NCBI GenBank assembly: GCA_049583635.1
Contig: JBAUWF010000097.1
Coordinates: forward strand, 1 to 26,385
DNA: 26,385 nt
From: Dokdonella_A sp049583635
GTDB taxonomy: Bacteria > Pseudomonadota > Gammaproteobacteria > Xanthomonadales > Rhodanobacteraceae
Reading direction: 5' to 3'
In this document: in pieces, positions 1-7,921 of the stretch
Layout of the letters: every line of letters starts with the position of its first letter
Position numbering within the stretch: position 1 is the stretch's first letter
Program-made: the position numbers and the translations under genes
Notes under the pieces: generated by a model
Seen by the model: the letters and a program-made list of their open reading frames with translations, nothing else
Told to the model about the DNA's origin: nothing
Databases searched by the model: none

Positions 1-328
1 GGCCTTCCAGACGGCCGATGCGCGAATCGAGATCAATGTACTGATCCTTGGCACGCTGCCTGGATTCATCGACCTGATGTCTGAGTTCCTCGATCTGGCC
101 TTGCAATGCCTGAACCTGCGATTGCAAGGCCTGGACCTGGTTGACCAGATTGATCGAACTGCCGTTGTCTTGCGCATTCGCCTGCTGTTCCAGACGCGCG
201 ACGCGCTCAGCCAGCGACAGGCGTTGCGCGGATGCCGTCGGCGCGGGGATCAATAGCGTGGCAGCAACCATCGGAACGATGGCAGCAAGGGCCGTCGTTC
301 CAAACATTCTGGACATCAATCCATCCAT
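1..328 (-). CDS. cpoB: CpoB (YbgF) cell division coordinator, N-terminal part, cut by window edge
   Basis: CpoB is a periplasmic TolA-binding protein that links peptidoglycan synthesis with outer-membrane constriction at division. About 109 codons are visible; the gene runs off the window at base 1, so the TPR-containing C-terminal part is missing. The visible part has a signal peptide (hydrophobic residues about 9-25, ending in PTASA before QRLSLAERVARLEQQ), followed by a glutamine- and leucine-rich coiled coil with the repeated pattern VQALQSQVQALQGQIEEL, which matches the trimerising N-terminal domain of the family. The ATG at 328 shares its A with the pal stop codon (TGATG), so translation is probably coupled to pal. 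A second in-frame ATG at 316 is an alternative start. It is the last gene of the tol-pal order, as expected. Confidence 0.9.
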   Translation of the reverse strand, partial: MDGLMSRMFGTTALAAIVPMVAATLLIPAPTASAQRLSLAERVARLEQQANAQDNGSSINLVNQVQALQSQVQALQGQIEELRHQVDESRQRAKDQYIDLDSRIGRLEG

Positions 329-840
329 CACTTGGCCGTGTAGACGATCTCTACGCGGCGATTCTTCGACCAGCATGATTCGTCGTGCTCCCGGCAGGTC
401 GGGCGTTCTTCACCGTAGCTGACGACATTGATCTGGGACGAAGATGCGCCCGCTGCGTTGAGCGCAGTCTGCACCGCATCGCCGCGGCGCTCACCGAGGC
501 CGAGGTTGTACTCGCGAGAGCCGCGCTCGTCGGTGTTGCCCTCAAGGCGCACACGCGCATCCGGGAACTGTTTGAGATATTCGGCGTGGCAGGCGACCTG
601 CGCCTGGAACTCGGGCTTGATTTCGCTGCGATCGAAATCGAAGTAAATAACACGTTCGCGCAGGCACGAATCCGTATCGAGACTCTCGCGCGTGTAACGC
701 CCATTGGTTTCCGCCGGCGCGGTACTGACCGGAGGTGGCGGTGCGGCTTCTTCCATGGGCTTGACCTGCTGCTTCTTCGCACAGGCCGCAACTCCCACGA
801 CCAGGAAAGCGGCGAAAAGTACACGGGTGGCATTTTTCAT
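328..840 (-). CDS. pal: Pal, peptidoglycan-associated outer-membrane lipoprotein
   Basis: Pal anchors the outer membrane to peptidoglycan and is pulled to the division site by the Tol complex. The 170-residue protein has a lipoprotein signal with lipobox VAAC and acylated Cys20, a short proline-rich linker (residues about 28-45), and an OmpA-like peptidoglycan-binding domain from about residue 62. Typical motifs are VIYFDFDRSEI (64-74) and GNTDERGSREYN (101-112) followed by LGLGERR; Asp104 and the following arginines are the expected diaminopimelate-binding residues. The start at 840 is preceded by GAGGGG with an 8-nt spacer. It lies 78 nt downstream of tolB and overlaps cpoB by one base. Its length is close to that of the E. 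coli protein (173 residues). Confidence 0.97.
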   Translation of the reverse strand: MKNATRVLFAAFLVVGVAACAKKQQVKPMEEAAPPPPVSTAPAETNGRYTRESLDTDSCLRERVIYFDFDRSEIKPEFQAQVACHAEYLKQFPDARVRLEGNTDERGSREYNLGLGERRGDAVQTALNAAGASSSQINVVSYGEERPTCREHDESCWSKNRRVEIVYTAK

Positions 841-918
841 GGGTATTTCCCCTCGGAGGCTACAAGTGGATTTCGCATTGAACGAGCGGGTGCATGGACA
901 CGCTACGCGATATTGTGA

Positions 919-2232
919 TCAACGTTGCCTGAATGGACCCCACGCGGGCTCGCGTACATCGCCATCGGCCAACACAAGACGCTGGCGCACACGCCCATCG
1001 GCCGATACCGCATAAAGCACGCCGCGTGAACCATCGCTGGCCGCGTACAGCAGCATGCTGCCGTTCGGGGCAAAACTGGGCGACTCATCTTCGTTGCCCG
1101 TTGAAACCAGTGTGTACTGGTTGGTTGTCCGATCCAGAATGGCAATACGATACACATTCCCGTTGCCCTGCACCATGGCAAGCTTGATGCCCTTGGCATC
1201 GACCACCGTTGCGCGCGCGTTGTACTGGCCCTGGAAGGTCACCCGCACGGGCTCGCCGCCGCCGACAGGGACCTGGTAGATCTGCGGCTTGCCCGAACGG
1301 TCGGAGGTGAAATACAGGCTCTGACCATCCGGGGACCAGGCCGCTTCGGTGTCGATGGCGAAGTGATGGGTTATCTGACGCAGGGCGCGAGTTGCCAGGT
1401 CCATCACATAAATATCCGGATTCCCCCCCTTGGACAGCGTCAGCGCCAGACGCGTGCCATCGGGCGAAAACGCCGGTGCGCCGTTGATGCCCTTGTGGTC
1501 CGAAACCAGTTGGCGCGAGCCGGTGTCGAGGTCCTGGATATAAATGGCCGAATTGCCGCCTTCGAACGAGACGTAGGCCAGCTTCTTGCCATCGGGCGAC
1601 CAGCGCGGCGAAAGCAGCGGTTCGCGCGAACGCACCACGACCTGGGGACCGTAACCGTCCGAGTCGGCGACCATCAGCGCATACTGGATGTTCGGCGCAA
1701 CCCCGACGGCCGTGACGTAAGCGATCCGCGTCCAGAAGGCGCCGCGCACACCGAGGATTTTCTCGTAGATCAGATCGGCAATCTGATGCGCCACGTCGCG
1801 CATCGCGGTGCGCTGACCGCTGATCGCGAGGCCGAGCATGCGTTGCTGTCTGGCCACGTCGAGCAGCTCGAATTCCGCGCGTAGTGTACCGCCGCCGCCA
1901 TCGACGACGCGCCCGACCACGAGATAGTCCTGCTTGAGCAAACGCCAGGTTGCGTACTTGACATCGGACTCGCGTGCGGGAAACTCGACCACGTTCTTTT
2001 TCGGCAGAGCGCGAAACTGCCCGGAGCGCGCGAGGTCCGCGCGCACGATGTCGGCCACGTCGGTATCGGGCGGCAGACCTGCACCCTCGAACGCGAACGG
2101 CACCACCGCAATCGGCACCGCCGACGCATTGCCGTTGACGATGTCGATGGTGAGCCCCTGGGCGAACGCAACCCGGCCGAGCAGCAGCATCGCCAACGCC
2201 AGCAGCCCGCGTATCGAAAATCGCTTGTCCAT
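919..2232 (-). CDS. tolB: TolB, periplasmic beta-propeller of the Tol-Pal system
   Basis: TolB is the periplasmic partner that binds Pal and is released by TolA at the division site. From the chosen start the protein is 437 residues, close to the usual 430. Residues 1-24 form a signal peptide ending RVAFA before QGLTIDIVNG. An N-terminal alpha/beta domain (about 25-165) is followed by a propeller with repeated blades of the type SPRWSPDGKKLAYVSF, APAFSPDGTRLALTLS and EAAWSPDGQSLYFTSD. I chose the ATG at 2232 because GAGGG lies 8 nt upstream. In-frame ATGs at 2247 and 2238 are alternatives; the one at 2247 overlaps the tolA stop as ATGA. A longer reading frame extends further upstream inside tolA and is not needed. 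Confidence 0.96.
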   Translation of the reverse strand: MDKRFSIRGLLALAMLLLGRVAFAQGLTIDIVNGNASAVPIAVVPFAFEGAGLPPDTDVADIVRADLARSGQFRALPKKNVVEFPARESDVKYATWRLLKQDYLVVGRVVDGGGGTLRAEFELLDVARQQRMLGLAISGQRTAMRDVAHQIADLIYEKILGVRGAFWTRIAYVTAVGVAPNIQYALMVADSDGYGPQVVVRSREPLLSPRWSPDGKKLAYVSFEGGNSAIYIQDLDTGSRQLVSDHKGINGAPAFSPDGTRLALTLSKGGNPDIYVMDLATRALRQITHHFAIDTEAAWSPDGQSLYFTSDRSGKPQIYQVPVGGGEPVRVTFQGQYNARATVVDAKGIKLAMVQGNGNVYRIAILDRTTNQYTLVSTGNEDESPSFAPNGSMLLYAASDGSRGVLYAVSADGRVRQRLVLADGDVREPAWGPFRQR

Positions 2233-2243
2233 GATCATTGCCC

Positions 2244-3113
2244 TCATCCGTCGTATTTGAAATTGAAGTCGATGCCGCGCTGAAACACTTTCTCGTAGCC
2301 CTGGTACGGCAGTGGCGCGGCTTTCATGACCGCCTGCTCGATCGAGTTGCGCGTCGCCTGATCGGCATTGCATGGCGAGCTCACCGTCGCGGAAATCACG
2401 TCGCCGCCCGGAATCTGGGTGATGCGCAGCACGCAGTGCAACCCGGCCTGGGCGGATTCCGGACGATTCCAGTTCTGGGTCACGGCCGCCTGGATCGCGG
2501 CGGCGTAACGCGCACTCAGATCGTCGTCCTTGCCGCCCGCGCCGGTTTGCGGCTGCGGCGCTTCGGTCCCGGCCTGCGGCTCTTCGGCGCGATGGCGGTC
2601 CTCGAGTTGCGCGAGCCTCTGTTGCTCGAGCGCCAGTTTCTTCTCCACCGCCTCGCGTTGGCGGCGGATGTCGGCGATCTGTTTCTGTCGCTGCTCGGCA
2701 AGCTTGCGCTCCTTTTCCTGCTGTTCCAGCAATACCTGGGCCTGGCGGTGGCGTTCTTCCTGCTCTTTTTTCTCTTGTTCGGCCTGCTGCGCCGCCAGCG
2801 CCGCAATGCGCTCGCGCTCAATCCGGTCGTGCTGCATGTCGGTCGGTGGCGGTTCGGTTTTCGCAGGCGGTTTTGGTGGGGCCGGTTTTGGTGGGGCGGG
2901 TTTCGGCGGAGCCGGTCTCGGTGAGGTCTTGCCCGAGTGCCGTTTCGGCGCCGCGGTCGGACCCACCAGGGTTGCCTCGATCACCGGTCCCGGCATGGTG
3001 ACGGGTTGCGTCGCATGGGTCCACCACAATCCGGCCAGAATCGCGCCGATGCAAAGCAGATGTATCGCGAGCGCCAGCGCGAACGCGCGCAGCTTGTCAT
3101 TGGCACTCTCCAC
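2244..3113 (-). CDS. tolA: TolA, inner-membrane-anchored energy-transducing protein
   Basis: TolA spans the periplasm and uses the proton motive force harvested by TolQR to act on TolB-Pal. The 289-residue protein has the three expected domains: a short cytoplasmic tail and single membrane helix (residues about 10-31), a long charged coiled coil rich in Q, E, R and K (about 97-180), and a C-terminal globular domain (about 198-289) containing the paired cysteines 227 and 248. Before the coiled coil lies a proline repeat with several copies of PAPPK (about residues 67-84), encoded by a 15-bp near-tandem repeat. The start is GTG (3113); no ATG fits near the membrane helix and the ribosome site is weak. 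The gap from the tolR stop is 15 nt. Confidence 0.95.
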   Translation of the reverse strand: MESANDKLRAFALALAIHLLCIGAILAGLWWTHATQPVTMPGPVIEATLVGPTAAPKRHSGKTSPRPAPPKPAPPKPAPPKPPAKTEPPPTDMQHDRIERERIAALAAQQAEQEKKEQEERHRQAQVLLEQQEKERKLAEQRQKQIADIRRQREAVEKKLALEQQRLAQLEDRHRAEEPQAGTEAPQPQTGAGGKDDDLSARYAAAIQAAVTQNWNRPESAQAGLHCVLRITQIPGGDVISATVSSPCNADQATRNSIEQAVMKAAPLPYQGYEKVFQRGIDFNFKYDG

Positions 3114-3128
3114 GTCAACAGGCTCTGA

Positions 3129-3584
3129 TCAGTGCTTGCTCGACTGCGCGCCGGTATCCGGCTGACTCATGAGTCCGACTTTCGGCACACCGGCCGATTG
3201 CAGCAGCGACATGGCCTGGTAGATGTGGCCGTAATCCACGCGCTCGTCGCCGCCGATCAACACCGGCACCTGCGGATTCTCCCGCACGAATGCTGAAACC
3301 TTCTTGACCAGCGTGTCAGGATCAATGGTTTCACGCGGCGTCTTGCCGAGGGTGAGATAGAACACCCCGTCCTTGTCGACGCTGATGAGAATTGGTTCCT
3401 TGTCGTTCTTGATCGCCTTGGCGTTGGATTGCGGCAACTCGATGTCGACACCGAGATTGAGGAGCGGTGCCGTGACCATGAAAATGATCAGCAGCACCAG
3501 CATCACGTCGATGTACGGCACGACATTGATTTCGGCCTTGAGCTTGTGCTTGCGGCGGCGGCTGGTGATGGTCGCGTACGTCAT
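3129..3584 (-). CDS. tolR: TolR, ExbD-family subunit of the Tol proton channel
   Basis: TolR pairs with TolQ to form the proton-driven motor that energises TolA. The 151-residue protein has a short basic N-terminus, one membrane helix at about residues 24-42 with the conserved proton-path aspartate (Asp26 in VVPYIDVMLVLLIIF), and a periplasmic ExbD/TolR domain ending with a serine- and lysine-containing tail. The ATG at 3584 is clear from family alignment. However, the bases just upstream on the coding strand are pyrimidine-rich (CCCTCAGCC directly before ATG), so no Shine-Dalgarno sequence is visible. This leader is a copy of a repeat also found before ruvB. TolR lies 54 nt after the tolQ stop, a wide gap for this operon. 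Confidence 0.96.
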   Translation of the reverse strand: MTYATITSRRRKHKLKAEINVVPYIDVMLVLLIIFMVTAPLLNLGVDIELPQSNAKAIKNDKEPILISVDKDGVFYLTLGKTPRETIDPDTLVKKVSAFVRENPQVPVLIGGDERVDYGHIYQAMSLLQSAGVPKVGLMSQPDTGAQSSKH

Positions 3585-3635
3585 GGCTGAGGGCCGAGGG
3601 GTGGGGGCGAAGGGCGAGGGCTGAGGGCCAAGGTG
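3585..3635. repeat. G-rich leader repeat, copy 1 (before tolR)
   Basis: The gap between tolQ and tolR is almost entirely GAGGGC-type sequence on the plus strand. Bases 3585-3608 match bases 5804-5826, just before ruvB, at all but two positions plus one single-base gap: both read GGCTGAGGGC, then a short variable stretch, then TGGGGGC. Further GAGGGC and CTGAGGGC units continue to about 3630. On the coding strand this gives a C- and T-rich leader ending at the start codon. Function is unknown. Confidence 0.8.
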
Positions 3636-3638
3636 AGG

Positions 3639-4322
3639 CTAACCGTCTTCCAGATGCGCCTGGCGCGCGAGAATCGAGGCAAACTCCTCGACAAAGGTGT
3701 CGTAGCGCACGCTGATGCGTTCGAGCTTGGTCGCGTAGCGGTTGTACGCCCACACCGCCGGGATTGCGGCGAACAAGCCCATCGCGGTCGCGATCAGCGC
3801 CTCGGAAATGCCCGGCGCGACCATCGCGATGGTCGCTTCCTTGGCACCCGCGAGGCCCTGAAACGCGATCATGATGCCCCAGACCGTGCCGAACAGACCG
3901 ATATACGGACTGACCGAACCGACATTGGCGAGAAACTCCAGACTCTGTTCCAGTCGGTCCATCTCGCGGGTCGTCGCGATGCGCATCGCACGCTGGGCAC
4001 CTTCGAGCAAGGTGCGCGAATCCTGTCCACGGCGCTGGCGCTGACGCGCGAATTCGCGAAATCCGGCCTCGAAAATCGCGGCGCTGCCTGTCATCTGCTG
4101 GCCATCGGCGGTCACCTGCTTGAACAGGCCGGCGAGGTCCGCGCCCGACCAGAAGCGCTCCTCGAATTCGTCGGCAGCGTTGTTGGCGCGATCGAGCAGC
4201 GCCTTCTTGCGGAAAATGATGAACCACGAAGCGATCGAGAAGGCAAGCAGGAAGGCGAGCACCAGCTTGACCGGGAGGCTGGCATTCAGGATCAGAGCGA
4301 AGACATTGAGTTCACCGTTCAT
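3639..4322 (-). CDS. tolQ: TolQ, ExbB/MotA-family proton channel subunit
   Basis: TolQ is the multi-pass inner-membrane channel subunit of the Tol motor and works with TolR and TolA. From the ATG at 4322 the protein has 227 residues (E. coli 230). It shows a first membrane helix at about residues 15-35 ending ASWFIIFRKK, a cytoplasmic helical region, and two further helices containing the family signatures GLFGTVWGIMIAF and ISEALIATAMGLFAAIPAV. I chose 4322 because GGTGA lies about 5 nt upstream and the N-terminus aligns with the E. coli protein. A GTG at 4331 would add three residues. The start region carries a short tandem duplication, listed separately. The gene follows ybgC directly. Confidence 0.95.
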   Translation of the reverse strand: MNGELNVFALILNASLPVKLVLAFLLAFSIASWFIIFRKKALLDRANNAADEFEERFWSGADLAGLFKQVTADGQQMTGSAAIFEAGFREFARQRQRRGQDSRTLLEGAQRAMRIATTREMDRLEQSLEFLANVGSVSPYIGLFGTVWGIMIAFQGLAGAKEATIAMVAPGISEALIATAMGLFAAIPAVWAYNRYATKLERISVRYDTFVEEFASILARQAHLEDG

Positions 4323-4338
4323 GCATTTCACCGTTCAT
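4311..4338. repeat. 12-bp direct duplication at the ybgC/tolQ junction
   Basis: The sequence TTCACCGTTCAT occurs at 4311-4322 and again at 4327-4338, separated by GCAT (period 16). Read on the minus strand each copy begins ATGAACGGTGAA. The upstream copy overlaps the ybgC stop and opens an 8-codon mini reading frame that ends inside the tolQ start region; the downstream copy holds the real tolQ start. Confidence 0.9.
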
Positions 4339-4763
4339 TGGCTTGTCATCTCCTCAAGCAGGGAGGCTGGAATCGGCTGTGGCCGGAACGTCGTTGCGCC
4401 AAGACAGGCGATGCGCACGCGCGCTTGGACCAGCGGCGTGTCCTTCGGTTCACGGCGGATTTCCTGGGCAGCGATGAAGCTGGCGCCGCGTAGCGCGGTC
4501 GGACGCATCGTCACGCTCAGCAAATCGTCCAGACGCGCGGGCAGTTTGAAGTCGATTTCGAGACTGCGCACGACGAACAGGATGCCGAATTCCTCGCGCA
4601 GACGCTGCTGACCCATCGCCGCCTGACGCAACCATTCGCTGCGCGCACGTTCGAGAAAGCGCAGATACCCGGCATGATAGACCACGCCGCCGGCGTCGGT
4701 ATCTTCCCAGTACACGCGCACCGGCCATGCAAACACCGGATGCGAGTCAGCCGTATCAACCAT
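4335..4763 (-). CDS. ybgC: YbgC, tol-pal-associated acyl-CoA thioesterase (hotdog fold)
   Basis: YbgC is a cytoplasmic 4-hydroxybenzoyl-CoA-thioesterase-like enzyme that hydrolyses acyl-CoA or acyl-ACP thioesters and is nearly always the first gene of the tol-pal cluster. The 142-residue protein carries the signature EDTDAGGVVYHAGYLRFLE at about residues 20-38. Asp23 and His30 correspond to the catalytic pair of the E. coli enzyme (Asp18, His25). The ATG at 4763 overlaps the ruvB stop by 8 nt, so it is probably coupled to ruvB. The stop is followed within a few bases by the tolQ start. Its physiological substrate is not shown by the sequence. Confidence 0.94.
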   Translation of the reverse strand: MVDTADSHPVFAWPVRVYWEDTDAGGVVYHAGYLRFLERARSEWLRQAAMGQQRLREEFGILFVVRSLEIDFKLPARLDDLLSVTMRPTALRGASFIAAQEIRREPKDTPLVQARVRIACLGATTFRPQPIPASLLEEMTSQ

Positions 4764-5796
4764 CGTCGTCCACGAACAGGTCGTTCGGTCGCGGCGCTGC
4801 GCGCGGTGGATCCAGACCGAAATGCCGCCATGCCTTGTTCGCCGCCATGCGTCCCCGCGCCGTGCGAATCAGATAACCCTGCTGGATCAGGAACGGCTCG
4901 AGCACATCCTCGATGGTTCCGCGCTCTTCGCTCAGCGCGGCGGCCAGCGACTCGACGCCGACCGGCCCGCCATCGAACTGCTCGATGATCGTCGTGAGCA
5001 GGCGTCGGTCGAGCGCATCGAAACCCTGTGCATCGACTTTGAGCATGTCCAGCGCGGCCATTGCCACCTCGCGCGAAACGACGCCGTCGGCTTTGACCTC
5101 GGCGAAGTCGCGCACGCGTCGCAGCAGACGATTGGCTATGCGCGGGGTCCCGCGCGCGCGACCCGCAATTTCAGTCGCCCCGTCGGCGGCACAATCGATG
5201 CCGAGGATCCTTGCGGCGCGCCGCACGATCGCGGAAAGTTCGAGCGCATCGTAGAACTCCAGCCGCGCGACAATGCCGAAACGGTCGCGCAACGGCGCGG
5301 TCAGCAATCCGGCTCGCGTGGTCGCGCCGATCAGTGTGAATGGCGGCAGGTCGAGCTTGATCGAGCGCGCGGCCGGCCCCTCGCCGATCATGATGTCGAT
5401 CTGGAAATCCTCGAGCGCCGGATACAGCACTTCCTCCACGATCGGCGACAACCGATGGATCTCATCGACGAACAGGACATCGCGCGGCTGCAAGTTGGTC
5501 AGCAACGCGGCCAGATCGCCCGGACGCTCGAGTACCGGCCCCGAGGTCGCGCGCAGGTTCACACCGAGCTCATTGGCGATGACGTGGCTCAGTGTGGTCT
5601 TGCCGAGACCCGGCGGACCGAATATCAACACGTGATCGAGCGCCTCGCTGCGTCGCCGGGCCGCTTCGATATAGATCGACAGCTGATCGCGTACCGCCTG
5701 CTGGCCGAGGTATTCGCGCAGGCTCTGCGGGCGGATCGACGCCTCGACGATGGCCTCTTCGGGGCCGGCATCTGGCGATGTAAGGCGATCAGGCAT
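4756..5796 (-). CDS. ruvB: RuvB, Holliday junction branch-migration AAA+ motor
   Basis: RuvB is the hexameric ATPase that drives branch migration of Holliday junctions with RuvA. The 346-residue protein shows Walker A GPPGLGKTT (60-68), Walker B LFVDEIHRL (108-116, with Asp111 and Glu112), sensor 1 GATT (157-160) and the arginine finger in APLRDRFG (Arg170), followed by the C-terminal winged-helix DNA-binding domain. The length is normal (E. coli 336). The ATG at 5796 is the only sensible start, but no Shine-Dalgarno sequence is present: the leader on the coding strand is the CCCTC-type repeat also found before tolR. It is separated from ruvA by kup. Confidence 0.97.
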   Translation of the reverse strand: MPDRLTSPDAGPEEAIVEASIRPQSLREYLGQQAVRDQLSIYIEAARRRSEALDHVLIFGPPGLGKTTLSHVIANELGVNLRATSGPVLERPGDLAALLTNLQPRDVLFVDEIHRLSPIVEEVLYPALEDFQIDIMIGEGPAARSIKLDLPPFTLIGATTRAGLLTAPLRDRFGIVARLEFYDALELSAIVRRAARILGIDCAADGATEIAGRARGTPRIANRLLRRVRDFAEVKADGVVSREVAMAALDMLKVDAQGFDALDRRLLTTIIEQFDGGPVGVESLAAALSEERGTIEDVLEPFLIQQGYLIRTARGRMAANKAWRHFGLDPPRAAPRPNDLFVDDDG

Positions 5797-5803
5797 TTGT
5801 GAG

Positions 5804-5826
5804 GGCTGAGGGCTCAGGGTGGGGGC
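5804..5826. repeat. G-rich leader repeat, copy 2 (before ruvB)
   Basis: This is the second copy of the repeat described before tolR, placed 7 nt upstream of the ruvB start codon. Directly beyond it on the coding strand is CATAAT (bases 5828-5833), a possible -10 box for ruvB without a good -35 partner. The rest of the 213-nt kup/ruvB gap (to 6009) holds only GC-rich sequence in which I see no gene. Confidence 0.75.
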
Positions 5827-6009
5827 AATTATGCGGGTTTAGCCGTGATCGATGGTGGATGGATTCGGCGAGCAGCCCTGCGCCGCGCCGGCGCGCTGTA
5901 CGAACCCAGCGCGCGTGAGCCGACCGCGCGCTGCCCAATCGAGATGCGCTCGCTCAAGTTGCGCTTTCACGCAGCCTCGCGCGCTGCCACACCAACCCCT
6001 CGCGCGGCC

Positions 6010-7899
6010 CTAAATCTCGACCTGCGTGCCGAGCTCCACCAGCCGGTTGCCCGGAATCTGGAAAAACGCGGTCGCCGGCAATGCATTGCGTTGCATGAAC
6101 GCGAACAACTTGTCGCGCCACAACGGCATGCCGGCGCGATCGGTCGCGACGATGCTTTCGCGGCTCAGGAAAAACGTCGTGTCCATCATGTCGAACGGGA
6201 AGCCACAATTCTTGACGCCGGCGAGCTGCGCGGGAACATCGGGATCCTCGGCAAAACCGAAGCGCAGCGTCAGCTTGTAGAAATCGTCGCCGAGCGGCTC
6301 GACCTCGATGCGCTCGTCGTCCTCGGCGGTAGGCGTTTCGAGCACTTCGACGGTCAGCACGACATTGCGTTCATGCAGCACTTTGTTGTGCTTGAGGTTG
6401 TGCAGCAACGCGTGCGGAACACCGTCCTGATTCGCGGTCAGGAACACAGCCGTGCCCGGCACACGCAGCGGCGGGTGCGCAGCCATCGACGTAATGAACG
6501 GTCCGATCGCAAGGCCACCCTGCTTTATTTCGCGCACGACCAGTTCGCGTCCGCGCCGCCACGTCGCCATCAGCGTGAAAACCACCGCGCCGAGCACCAG
6601 CGGGAACCAGCCGCCGTGCTCGACCTTGTCCGCGTTGGCCGTCAGGAACGCCAGATCGACGAACAGGAACAGCGCACCGAGCCCGGCGACCCTGGTGCGC
6701 TGCCAGTTCCACATGCGGCGAAACACGATCATGACCAGGATCGAATCAATCGTCATCGTGCCGACCACCGCGATGCCGTAGGCCGCGCCGAGGTTGTCCG
6801 AAGAGCGGAACCCGAGTACGACCGCAAGCGTCAGCACCAGCAGCATGCGGTTGATCCAGGGCAGGTAGATCTGGCCCATCTGCTCGCGCGAGGTGTGGCG
6901 TACCTGCATGCGCGGCAGAAAGCCGAGCTGGATCGCCTCACGTGTCACCGAAAAAGCGCCTGAAATCACCGCTTGCGAAGCGATCACCGCTGCAGCGGTC
7001 GCCAGCACCAGCATCGGCACCAGCAATATCGGCGGCACCATCAGGAACAGCGGATTCTGGACCACCTTCGGGTCGGCAATGACCAGCGCGCCCTGGCCGA
7101 AATAATTGAGCGTGAGCGCCGGCAGCACGAAGAAGAACCACGAATAGCGGATCGGCTTCTTGCCGAAATGACCCATGTCGGCATACAGCGCCTCGGCGCC
7201 GGTGATCGCGAGGATCACGGTTCCGAGCGCGAAAAACGCCACCCAGCGTTGATGAATGAAGAACTCGACCGCGTAGTACGGCGACAACGCGCGCAGCACT
7301 CCCGGATGCTCGGCGACGTGCCAGATGCCGAGCACGGCGAGCGTGAGAAACCACAACACCATGACCGGGGCGAATACCGCGCCGACCTTGCCGGTACCGC
7401 GATTCTGGAACGCGAACAGCAGCACGATGATCAATGCGGCGATCGGCACGACCCAATGATCGAGATGCGGAGCGAGTATCTCGAGGCCCTCGACCGCGCC
7501 GAGCACGGAAATCGCCGGCGTGATCACACCGTCCCCGAAAAACAGCGCGGCACCGAACAGGCCTAGCATGACGATCCACCAGCGCGCGCGCCGGCTCGCC
7601 CGGACGCTGCGCTGAGCCAGCGCCGTAAGCGCCATGATGCCGCCCTCGCCCTTGTTGTCGGCGCGCATGATGAACGTCGCATACTTGACCGACACCACCA
7701 GGATCAGCGCCCAGAACACCAGCGACAGGATGCCGAGCACGTTCGGCGTGGTCGGCGAGACGCCATGCTCTCCAAAAGTCTGCTTGATCGTGTACAGCGG
7801 ACTGGTGCCGATGTCGCCGTAAACGACACCGATGGCCCCGAGTACCAGCGTCGTCACGCGCGAGCGCGTGATTTTCTCATCGGGAATCTGGTTGCTCAT
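6010..7899 (-). CDS. kup: Kup-family low-affinity potassium transporter
   Basis: Kup (TrkD) is an inner-membrane proton-coupled potassium importer of the KUP/HAK/KT family. From the ATG at 7899 the protein is 629 residues, the usual size. The first transmembrane segment carries the family signature VVYGDIGTSPLYTIKQTF (residues about 25-42). About 12 membrane segments follow up to roughly residue 450, and then a soluble C-terminal domain of about 180 residues. The open frame extends about 70 codons upstream into ruvA, but that extension is arginine-rich shadow sequence and the family N-terminus begins at MSNQIPDEK. It lies 22 nt after ruvA and upstream of ruvB, which suggests cotranscription with DNA-repair genes. 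I believe this position is also seen in other Xanthomonadales. Confidence 0.95.
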   Translation of the reverse strand: MSNQIPDEKITRSRVTTLVLGAIGVVYGDIGTSPLYTIKQTFGEHGVSPTTPNVLGILSLVFWALILVVSVKYATFIMRADNKGEGGIMALTALAQRSVRASRRARWWIVMLGLFGAALFFGDGVITPAISVLGAVEGLEILAPHLDHWVVPIAALIIVLLFAFQNRGTGKVGAVFAPVMVLWFLTLAVLGIWHVAEHPGVLRALSPYYAVEFFIHQRWVAFFALGTVILAITGAEALYADMGHFGKKPIRYSWFFFVLPALTLNYFGQGALVIADPKVVQNPLFLMVPPILLVPMLVLATAAAVIASQAVISGAFSVTREAIQLGFLPRMQVRHTSREQMGQIYLPWINRMLLVLTLAVVLGFRSSDNLGAAYGIAVVGTMTIDSILVMIVFRRMWNWQRTRVAGLGALFLFVDLAFLTANADKVEHGGWFPLVLGAVVFTLMATWRRGRELVVREIKQGGLAIGPFITSMAAHPPLRVPGTAVFLTANQDGVPHALLHNLKHNKVLHERNVVLTVEVLETPTAEDDERIEVEPLGDDFYKLTLRFGFAEDPDVPAQLAGVKNCGFPFDMMDTTFFLSRESIVATDRAGMPLWRDKLFAFMQRNALPATAFFQIPGNRLVELGTQVEI

Positions 7900-7921
7900 C
7901 AGGATGGTCCCGGCACGCGCT

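Noticed and set aside
2233..2373. Longer TolB N-terminus inside tolA
   Set aside because: It would place the signal peptide internally; ATG 2232 with GAGGG upstream gives a normal signal peptide.
5845..6963. Plus-strand open frame of 372 codons opposite the end of kup
   Set aside because: Low-complexity Arg/His/Gln/Glu product antisense to the Kup C-terminal region; no ribosome site and no recognisable domain.
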